NCBI GenBank assembly: GCA_947471745.1
Contig: CANJKZ010000180.1
Location: 605,565 to 669,564, forward strand
Length of the DNA stretch: 64,000 nt
Source: Closterium sp. Naga37s-1
Lineage: Eukaryota > Streptophyta > Zygnematophyceae > Desmidiales > Closteriaceae
Direction: 5' to 3'
In this document: positions 56,830 to 64,000 of the stretch, in pieces
Layout of the letters: every line of letters starts with the position of its first letter
Numbering within the stretch: position 1 is the stretch's first letter
The notes under the pieces: model-generated
Database searches by the model: none
What the model was told of the DNA's origin: nothing
What the model saw: the letters and a program-made list of their open reading frames with translations, nothing else
Made by a program: the position numbers and the translations under genes

Positions 56830-57700
56830 GTCGGGCGGCTCGGCAGTAGGGCGGCTCGGCTGCTCAGCGGCTCGGCGGCAGGGCGGCTCGGCTGCTGGGC
56901 GGCTCGGCTGTTGGGCGGCTCGGCGGCAGTGCGGCTCGGCTCCCGGGCGGCTCGGCGGCAGGGCGGCTCGGCTCCCGGGCGGCTCGGCGGCAGGGCGGCT
57001 CGGCTCCCGGGCGGCTCGGCGGCAGGGCGGCTCGGCTCCCGGCGGTTCTGCTGCTAGGCGGCTCCCGCAGGTAGGGCGGCGGTAGGGCCGCAGGTAGGGC
57101 GGCGGGCGGGCCGTAGGTAGGGCGGCGGGGGGGGCCGTAGGTAGGGCAGCGGGCTGGCCGCAGGTAGGGTGGCGGGCGGGCCGCAGGCAGGGCGGCGGTA
57201 GGGCCGCAAGTAGGGCGGCGGGCGGGCCGCAGTTAGGGCGGCGGGCGGGCCGCAGGTAGGGCGGCTGGCGGGCCGCAGGTAGGGCAGCGGGCGGGCCGCG
57301 ACGTGAGGGCGGCGGGGCCGCTGTAGTGGGGCGGCGGGGCCGCTTAGCAGAGGGCGGCGGGGCCGCGTGAACAGGGCGGCGGGGCCGCGTGAGCAGGGCG
57401 GCGGGGCCGCGAAGCAGAGGGCGGGCGGGCCGCGACGTGAGGGCGGCTGGGCCGCTGTAGCAGGGCGGCGGAGCCGCTTAGCAGAGGGCGGCGGGGCCGC
57501 GTGAGCAGGGCGGCGGGGCCGCGAAGCAGAGGGCGGCTGGGCCGCGCGAGCAGGGCGGCGGGGCCGCGAAGGAAGGGCGGCGGGGCCGCGTTAGTAGGGC
57601 GGCGAGGCCGCGAAGGAAGGGCGGCAGGGCCGCGTAAGTAGAGTGGCGGGGCCGCGAAGGGAGGGCGGCGGGGCCGCGAGGGGCGACACGGAGGGTCGCT
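56830..57700 (-). repeat. GC-rich minisatellites in the copia-3 leader
   Basis: On plus, units of GGGCGGCTCGGCTCCC or GGGCGGCTCGGCGGCA (16 bp) to about 57060 are followed by GGTAGGGCGGCGGGCGGGCC and GGCGGGGCCGCGAAG-type units to 57690. They are related in motif to the copia-2 leader but differently arranged. Confidence 0.93.
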
Positions 57701-57746
57701 AAAAAAAAGGAAAAAAAAAAAAACGCGCCTCGGGGCGCGCTTCGGT

Positions 57747-57790
57747 GGGCCCTAGAAGCAGTCCCTAGGAGGGGACCTGCTCTGATTCCA
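57747..57790 (-). promoter_or_regulatory. copia-3 primer-binding site, hairpin and GGGCCC box
   Basis: On minus, TGGAATCAGAGCAGG follows the 5' LTR (initiator tRNA-Met type with one change). The hairpin GTCCCCTCCTAGGGAC is at 57761-57776 and GGGCCCACC begins at 57752 downward. Confidence 0.85.
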
Positions 57791-57925
57791 TGTGAAAAGG
57801 AAGAACGAGAATGTTTGAACTATGAATGAAGTGAGTACATATGGGAAACCCTAATTGGGTTGTACCCCTTATGGGATACCCCACTATAGCCTACACAACA
57901 GCATAAGCTATATAATGTTCTGACA
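57791..57925 (-). repeat. 5' LTR of copia-3
   Basis: 135 bp, identical as read to the 3' LTR. Confidence 0.96.
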
Positions 57926-58217
57926 TTACATATATATTTTTGGTCCGTGCTGATAACTAGATCGGAACGTATATATGTGCGTGTTGACTCTATATGGTGC
58001 ATTAAGATCATCGAAATATGCACCACGTTTTAACTATGCGTTTTTTTCAAATGGAAAAATAATATTATCATGGATGAACACATGGGTGCAAGTCATGGAT
58101 AACTGACATTACTATGTTGCTCTGAAAAGAACTTGGATAATTACCACTGCCTTTCTTATATCAAGCAATAATGAATCAAAACGGTGACCAAACTGTATTC
58201 CTGTCCAAATGTTATAT

Positions 58218-58346
58218 TGTCAAACTTATATGCCATAGTCTGTTTAGGCTGTAGTGGGGTAGTCAATATAGGGTACAACACTTCTAGGTTTCCTACTTGT
58301 ACCCAACTGCTTGCTAGTCCAATCATTCCTTCGTTCGATTCTGACA
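58218..58346 (+). repeat. 5' LTR of copia-4
   Basis: It runs from TGTCAAACTTATATG to ATTCTGACA, 129 bp, directly before the primer-binding site. It shares the TAGGCTGTAGTGGGGTAG block with the LTRs of copia-2, -3 and -5 but is otherwise diverged. Confidence 0.88.
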
Positions 58347-58398
58347 TGGTATTCTGAGCAGGTTCCCTCTGTGGGAACGCTTTTTTAGGGCCCACCAC
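58347..58398 (+). promoter_or_regulatory. copia-4 primer-binding site, hairpin and GGGCCC box
   Basis: TGGTATTCTGAGCAGG at 58347 (initiator tRNA-Met type), the hairpin GTTCCCTCTGTGGGAAC at 58362-58378, then GGGCCCACC from 58388. Confidence 0.85.
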
Positions 58399-58429
58399 TG
58401 AAACTGTCTTACCTGCCCGAAGAGCGCTG

Positions 58430-59100
58430 TCGCGCCTGCCTCTCCTGCGCCGTCGCGCGCCTCTGCCCTGCTGTCGCGCTAGTCGCGACCCTGCCTGAGC
58501 CGCCCGTCGCGGCCCTGCTTGCCGCCCGTCGCGGCCCTGCTTTGCCGCCCGTCGCGGCCCTCTCCTGCTGCCCTACGTCGCGGCCCTGCTTGCCGCCCGT
58601 CGCGGCCCTGCTTTGCCGCCAGTCGCGGCCCTCTCCTGCCGCCCTACGTCGCGGCCCTTGCCCTGCCGCCCCAAGTCACGGCCCCTGACCTAATCGCAGC
58701 CACCGTCGCGGCCCTGCTGTCGCGCCCTGCCCTCCAGCCGCCGTCGCGCCTGCAGCACCTGTCGCGGCCCTACCCTGCAGCCGCCCCAGTCGCGGCCTTG
58801 CTCTACCGCCGCCCAGTCGCGGCCCTGCCCTGCTGCCGCCCCAGTCGCGGCCCTGACCTAATCGCCAGCTGCGGCCCTGCCCTGCACCCGCCCCTGGTAA
58901 GCACCCGCGCCGCCCAGCCGAGCCGCGTCGCTCAGCCGAGCCGCGCCGCCCTGCCGAGCCGCGCCGCCCAGCCGAGCCGCGCCGCCCAGCCAAGCCGCGC
59001 TGCCCAGCCGAGCTGAGCCGCCCAGTCTAGCCGCGCCGCCCTACCGAGCCGCGCCGCCCTACCGAGCCGTGCCGCCCTACTGAGCCGCACTGCCCTGCTT
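58430..59100 (+). repeat. GC-rich minisatellites in the copia-4 leader
   Basis: GCCGCCCGTCGCGGCCCTGC-type units of about 23-26 bp (to about 58880) are followed by GCCGAGCCGCGCCGCCCA-type units. Reverse-complemented, they echo the GGCGG/GGGCCGC leader repeats of copia-2 and copia-3. Confidence 0.88.
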
Positions 59101-59144
59101 CTGCTGCTTCTGCTGCATCTGCTGCTACTACTGCTTCTGCCGCT

Positions 59145-62100
59145 ATGGCTAGTCCTACTGTTCTTACCTTTGATGCTGAGGGTCGTGCTGTTGACTTCGA
59201 GGTTTGGGTAGACGACCTACAGCTGTTTCTCCAGTGCGACTCCAAGGACGGAGTCTCCCTATTCGATCACACGTCCGGTGTCTCTCCTGCACTTGCTGCC
59301 ACTGCTGACAGTACGGTTCGCTCGCAGTGGACTACTCGTGACGCTGTTGCTCATCTTGCTGTTCGTAGTCACCTGCCGTCTGCTGAGCGCGCGCACTTTG
59401 GCCAGTACAAGACTGCAAAGTCTTTGTATGACGCTGTTGTCGCGCGCTACTCCTCCCCTGCCACTGCTGCTCTCAGCCGCCTCATGCTGCCGTACCTGTT
59501 CCCTGACCTTGCTGGCTTTGCCACAGTCGTTGACCTCATTACTCACCTCCACACTAGTGACACCCGCTACCGCGCTGCGCTTCCCACTGAGTTCTGTGCC
59601 AAGAACCCCCCCCCCCATGTACATCACTCTCTACTACCTAGTCACCCGTCTCCCTGACTCTCTCTCTTCAGTCAAGGACCACTTTCTCTCCCTTTGTCCC
59701 ACTGAGCTCACCGTCGACCTGCTTGAGGAGCGCCTTACTGCAGCAGAGAAGAGTATTGTTGCTGTAGGCGCTTCTCGCGGCGACCCCCGCGCCCATCTCT
59801 TTGAGGGGTGCTCCCCCGTCCCCCTTCTCCCCTCTGTTGCTTCTGCTGCTGCTGTCGACCTCGTTGGCACTGAGGAGGTCGGGGCTGCGTCTGCTCCTAG
59901 TGGGAGGCGCCGCAACAGCAAGGGCAAGGGGGGCAGGGGTGGTGGAGGGGACGGAGGGGGCGGCGGTGGAGGCGGTGGAGGGGGCGGAGGGGGTGGTGGT
60001 GGCAGTGGGGGTGGTGGCGGGAGTGGGGGCGGCAGTGGAGGAGGTGGAGGCAGCGGCAGCAGTGGTGGAGGTGGAGGCGGTGGTGGTGCTGGCCGAGGAG
60101 GTACCGCACAGCGTGGAGGCTTTGGCGGTAGCCAGCGCCAGCAGCAGCCGCGTTCCCGTGAGACCCTTTCGCCCCTGCAGCTTCGTGAGTGGTACGCTGG
60201 GCGTGGGAGGGCTGGGGGTGTTGGTCCCTGCACTTACGTTCTTCGCACACGCGGGCGCCGTGGAGAGACGTGCGGACTGCCGCACACTTCGCAGCGCTGC
60301 TTCGGTCGCCTGACTGACGCCTGGCGTGCGCAGTTTCCTGACGCTGTTGAGCTCCCCCGCTGGGGTGATCTGCTGAAGCAGAATGTTGCTATCTTTGATC
60401 TTGATTTTGATGCTATCCTTGCTGCCATGTATGCTGTGACTGATAGTGCTGAGGGTGACTGTTACCTGTGTGTTCCGCCCGACTCGGGCATTGTGGCTGC
60501 TGCTCTAGGTGCTAGTGAGTCTGCTGTTCCAGATGCTAGTGAGTCTGCTACTTCAGGTGCTAGTGAGTCTGCTGCTTCAGGTGCTGGTGAGTCTGCTCTC
60601 TCTGGTACTGCACCTACTGAGGCCCTGCACACCTTCACACTTGACTCAGGTGCTTCACGCTCTTTCTTTCGCGACAGCACCACACTCACGCCGCTCAGGC
60701 GGCCGGTTGCAGACTCCCTGGCTGACCCCTCTGGGGGCCCAGTCCTTGCGCACTCCTCCACGGTTCTACCGTGTCCTGCGGCCCCGTCGGGCTTACTGTC
60801 GGGACTCCACCTCCCCTCGTTCTCTACGAACTTGGTGAGTGGAGCTGACCTCCAGGACGTGTGGGTTGACCAGTTCACCCCGGGAGGTCAGCGTGTGACC
60901 CACTGTACTTGCTCTTGGACGGGCCGCCACCTGGCCACGTTCACCCGTCGGCCTGGGTCGAGCCTCTACACACTGACTACTGTGTCTCCTCCTGTCACTG
61001 CGTCTGGTCAGGTAGCCGCGTCTGGTCAGGTGTTTGCTGCTGCGTCCAGGTCCAGTCCGGCGTCTGCCCCCTGCTCGTGTCGTCCTCTGTCACACGAGAC
61101 TCTTCTTTGGCACCACCGCCTTGGTCACCCCTCCCTGCCTCATCTTCGAGGTATGGCCTCCCGTGTCCTTGTTTCAGGTCTCCCCTCGTCCCTCCCTCCC
61201 CTTCCTCCGGGGCCTGCCCCTACCTGTGTTCCTTGTGTTGAGGGCCGGCAGCGCGCCGCTCCTCACTCCTCTAAGTTTCCTCCGACAGAGGCTCCTCTGC
61301 AGACTCTCCACATGGACGTGTGGGGCCCAGCCCGCGTCCGTGGACAGGGTCACGAGCGTTACTTCCTGCTGGTCGTTGACGACTACTCGCGCTACACCAC
61401 AGTCTTCCCCTTGCGTCGCAAGGGTGAGGTCACTGAGGTGTTGATCGACTGGATCCGCGCTGCTCGTCTCCAGCTCAGAGAGAGTTTCGGCTCGGACTTT
61501 CCAGTTCTGCGTCTGCACTCAGACAGAGGTGGTGAGTTTTCCTCCGACCTCCTGAGGGCTTTCTGTCGTGCGGAGGGCATCCGCCAGACGTTCACGCTTC
61601 CGGCCTCCCCACAGCAAAATGGGATTGCTGAGCGCCGCATTGGCATGGTCATGGACGTCGCTCGTACGTCCATGATCCATGCGGTTGCTCCCCATTTTCT
61701 ATGGCCTTTCGCGGTTCAGTACGCTGCGCATCAGATCAACCTTCAGCCTCGTGTCTCCTTGCCGGAGACCACACCTACACTGCGGTGGACGGGGAAGGTT
61801 GGCGATGCGTCTGTGTACCGTATCTGAGGATCTCGAGCTTTTGTCCGCGATACTTCCGCGGACAAGCTGTCCTCTCGTGCTGTTCCCTGCGTTTTCCTTG
61901 GCTTCCCCCCTGACGCGCCTGGGTGGCGGTTTTACCACCCCACCTCGCGCCGTGTTCTGTCCTCTCATGACGTCACGTTTGACGAGTCGGTATCTTACTA
62001 CCGTCTCTTTCCCTACCGCACTGCCTCTCTCCCCCCCCCCCCGCCGCTCTTCCTTGCTCCCGATACTCCTCCGGTAGACCCCCTCCCCCCTTGGGGTCCT

Positions 62101-62698
62101 GCCCCCTCAGGTGTGTCCCAGGTAGACCCTGTCGAGCCGGTCGAGGTAGCTGTCGACTCTGGTGCTGCTAGGGGTGCTAAGCCTGCGGGTGCGGGGCCTG
62201 GGGGTGCTGAGCCTGGGGTTGCTGGGTCTGGGGGTGCGGAGCCTGGGGGTGCTGAGCCTGAGCGTACTGAGCCTGGGGGTGCTGAGTCTGGGGATGCTGA
62301 GCCTGAGCGTGCTGTGTCTGGAGGTCCTTTGGGTGTCTCGTCACGGCGGGAGCCCCTCTCTCCACAGGGGCTGCGTGAGTGGTACGCTCGACGCTGTAGC
62401 CGTGCTGCTGGTGCTGGATCTGCTGGAGCCGCTGGTTCTAGAGGTGCTCGTGCTGGAGGTACTGGCTCTGCTGGAGGTCCTGCTGGTGTTGGAGCCGCTG
62501 GAGGTGCTGGAGCTGCTGGAGGTGCTGCTGGAGCCACTGGAGGTGCTGCTGGTGCTGGACCTGCTGGAGCAGCTGGAGGTTCTGCTGGTGCTGGAGCTGC
62601 TGGGGCCGCTGGTTCTAGAGGTGCTCGTACTGGAGGTACTGGCGCTGCTGGAGGTCCTGCTGGTGTTGGAGCCGCTGGAGGTGCTGGAGCCACTGGTC
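59145..62698 (+). pseudogene. copia-4 Gag-Pol, frameshifted, with nonsense codon, 3' half missing
   Basis: It starts MASPTVLTFDAEGRAV. At 59606-59616 a run of 11 C replaces the 10 seen in copia-2 and copia-3 and shifts the frame by one; homology resumes at once (PMYITLYYLVTRLPDS). The new frame carries the Gly-rich tract, the Cys/His cluster, protease LDSGASRSFF and a complete DDE integrase. A TGA at 61825-61827 replaces the Trp seen in the sisters (...RVWGSRAF). The same frame then stays open through the hinge until copia-5 cuts it at 62698. It is not functional as it stands. Confidence 0.93.
62160..62697 (+). repeat. in-frame hinge repeats in copia-4
   Basis: Fifteen-bp GCTGAGCCTGGGGGT units (about 62160-62315) encode GGAEP repeats. 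GCTGGAGGTGCTG-type units (about 62400-62697) encode Gly/Ala repeats and include a duplicated segment (GGTTCTAGAGGTGCTCGT at about 62432 and 62609). Confidence 0.9.
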
Positions 62699-62823
62699 TG
62701 ATAAACTGAACGAGAATGAATTGACTAAGGGAAAGTTGGGTACAAATGTAAACCCTAGAAAACTGTACCCCATATGTGCTACCCCACTATAGCCTACAGT
62801 AGCTATGTCATATAAATCTGACA
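62699..62823 (-). repeat. 3' LTR of copia-5
   Basis: 125 bp, on minus from TGTCAGATTTATATGAC to CGTTCAGTTTATCA, preceded on minus by the polypurine tract TATGGGGGTG. Confidence 0.88.
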
Positions 62824-63030
62824 CACCCCCATAGGCAAAGTGGGGGAGAACAAGGGGTCACAAGACCAGTCAAGCAAAGCAAAGCAAGCTCAGGGTGGAT
62901 CACAAAGTCACCACACATTCCGAGCACAAGTTCAAGGCCACAAGGCCAGTTCACATGCAGGATTATATATATATATAAGGCTAGACAAGCAAGAGCAGGT
63001 GTATATATATATGCAACAGTACAAACAAGG

Positions 63031-64000
63031 TCAAGGGGTGAGCAAGTGAGGCAAGGTAGGCACAAGACCCAGCTGAGTACAGAAGCGCTGATGATCACAA
63101 GGCGCAAGTGCCTTGGTGAAGATATCAGCAGTGTTGGCCTGGGAGGCCACGTACGCAAGCCGCAGCTGACCACGCTGCTGTAGCTCACGAGCAAGGAAGT
63201 AGCGGAGAGCAATGTGCTTCGTTCTGTGCTCCAGTCTCTGCTCTCGACACAAGGCCAGCATGGCCTTGTTGTCTACGTACAGCACTGGAGGAGAACGAGG
63301 CGGCTCTCCGAGGTCAGTCAGCAGGTAGGTGAGCCAGCGAAGCTCCTGTGCAGCCATGGCCCCGGCGTAGATCTCAGCCTCACAACTGGAGCCGAGAACA
63401 GAAGACGAGCGGGTAGCCCGCCACGAAACAGAGCCGGAACCAAGGCTGAAGGTGTAACCCTGTGACGACCGCTGCGTAGCCTGGTCGTCAGCCCAAGAAG
63501 CGTCTGCGTGCCCAGTGAGGACCACTGGACTCTGCCCTCCAAGCACAAGCCCCATGCCCGACGTACTGCACAAGTAACGCAACACCCTCTTCGCTGCAGC
63601 CATGTGCTCCGGTCTGTGTCTCCCAGGAGCAACATAGCGTGCGAGAATGCTAAGAGGGTATGCGAGGTCAGGTCGTGTGCAGGTCATCAGGTACATGAGG
63701 CAGCCAACAAGCTCTGGGTACGGGCCACTCGACTCTACGGACTCATCCGAAGGCAGAGCTGAGAGCGAGTGGCGAGTAGGCAGAGGAGTGGCCTGAGGTG
63801 AGGAGTACGTGAAGCCGAAGCGCTGAAGGACCTGCTGCACCATGTGTGACTGAGTCAGGGTAATGGTGCGGCGTGCTCTGTCCCGGGTGATCTGCAAGCC
63901 AAGGTAGCTGCGCAGTTCACCCAGGTCTGTGCACGTGTGTCTCTTCTGCAGCTCGGACTTCACGTGGGCGAGTCCAGCAGTGTCAGCTGTGGCAAAGACC
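63031..64000 (-). CDS. copia-5 polyprotein, C-terminal part (RT end and RNase H)
   Basis: Read on minus from the window edge, the frame is open (VFATADTAGLAHVKSELQ...) to the stop at 63031. It continues the RT after the YVDD box, then RNase H with HADASWADD, SSCEAEIYAGA and RTKHIALRYFLARE. It is nearly identical to copia-2 and copia-3 over this part; the C-terminus reads LVPTLPHLLTP instead of LVPVLPHLLSS. Confidence 0.94.
   Translation of the reverse strand, partial: VFATADTAGLAHVKSELQKRHTCTDLGELRSYLGLQITRDRARRTITLTQSHMVQQVLQRFGFTYSSPQATPLPTRHSLSALPSDESVESSGPYPELVGCLMYLMTCTRPDLAYPLSILARYVAPGRHRPEHMAAAKRVLRYLCSTSGMGLVLGGQSPVVLTGHADASWADDQATQRSSQGYTFSLGSGSVSWRATRSSSVLGSSCEAEIYAGAMAAQELRWLTYLLTDLGEPPRSPPVLYVDNKAMLALCREQRLEHRTKHIALRYFLARELQQRGQLRLAYVASQANTADIFTKALAPCDHQRFCTQLGLVPTLPHLLTP

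Larger units (their letters stand above)
50504..57925 (-). mobile_element. copia-3: complete Ty1/copia LTR retrotransposon
   Basis: Its LTRs (135 bp) at 50504-50638 and 57791-57925 are identical as read. The target duplication TTACA is at 50499-50503 and 57926-57930. It has the same organisation as copia-2 and a closely related polyprotein; the LTRs of the two are related but distinct. Confidence 0.97.
58218..62698 (+). mobile_element. copia-4: older copia relative, interrupted by copia-5
   Basis: The 5' LTR, primer-binding site, leader repeats, Gag, protease, integrase and hinge are present on +. At 62698 the element stops abruptly at the LTR edge of copia-5, so RT, RNase H and the 3' LTR should lie beyond copia-5, outside the window. 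Confidence 0.92.
62699..64000 (-). mobile_element. copia-5: copia element nested in copia-4, 5' part outside window
   Basis: A 3' LTR and the RT/RNase H end of a copia-2/3-type element on minus, abutting copia-4's hinge. The expected target duplication next to the LTR is TGGTC (62694-62698); its partner would lie beyond the window. Confidence 0.93.

Overview
The window is nuclear DNA of a eukaryote in the green plant lineage, most likely a streptophyte alga or a bryophyte-grade plant. The evidence is GT-AG introns, a plant-type long-chain acyl-CoA synthetase of the LACS8/LACS9 kind, a plant GRAS transcription factor, and Ty1/copia and Ty3/gypsy elements with plant-type primer-binding sites (complementary to initiator tRNA-Met). 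A zygnematophyte such as Closterium would fit the GC-rich repeats and the repeat-riddled introns, but the species is inference only.

Layout. 1-4.7 kb: a broken Ty3/gypsy chromovirus (+), cut by the window start. 4.7-6.1 kb: no gene, probably including the 3' LTR of the next element. 6.1-8.3 kb: the RT/RNase H half of a copia element (-), ending exactly where tandem repeats begin. 8.3-15.6 kb: two minisatellites back to back, a 23-bp GGCGCC repeat and a roughly 6.7-kb array of about 318 units of 21 bp with higher-order structure. 15.6-17.3 kb: AT-richer spacer with a tandem duplication and a foldback element. 17.3-39.2 kb: three host genes, all on +: LACS (11 exons), acetoacetyl-CoA thiolase (7 exons) and a 1,520-residue GRAS protein (4 exons). 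All three models keep phase through every junction. 39.2-40.4 kb: spacer with a second small foldback element. 40.4-64 kb: a copia nest. It holds two complete elements (-) with identical short LTR pairs, matching target duplications and uninterrupted polyproteins; one older related element (+) with a frameshift and a nonsense codon; and a fifth element (-) inserted into the fourth and running off the window end.

The most unusual feature is in the host genes. Introns next to exons carry one to six partial copies ('echoes') of the adjoining exon edge, each including the splice site. Donor-side copies repeat the exon 3' end plus GT; acceptor-side copies repeat the pyrimidine tract, AG and exon 5' end. 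Two echoes in the GRAS gene are in frame and open, so choosing the upstream acceptor would duplicate part of the GRAS domain. A short palindrome (core TTTGAGTCGACTCAAA, one copy imperfect) recurs three times within echoed sequence and in one case is a clean insertion. In the copia group, a hairpin with compensating stem changes followed by GGGCCCACC lies just after the primer-binding site, and the integrase-RT hinge is repeatedly the site of minisatellite growth. The 7-kb array begins at that same hinge in the truncated copia element.

I find no RNA genes, CRISPR arrays or bacterial-type operons.
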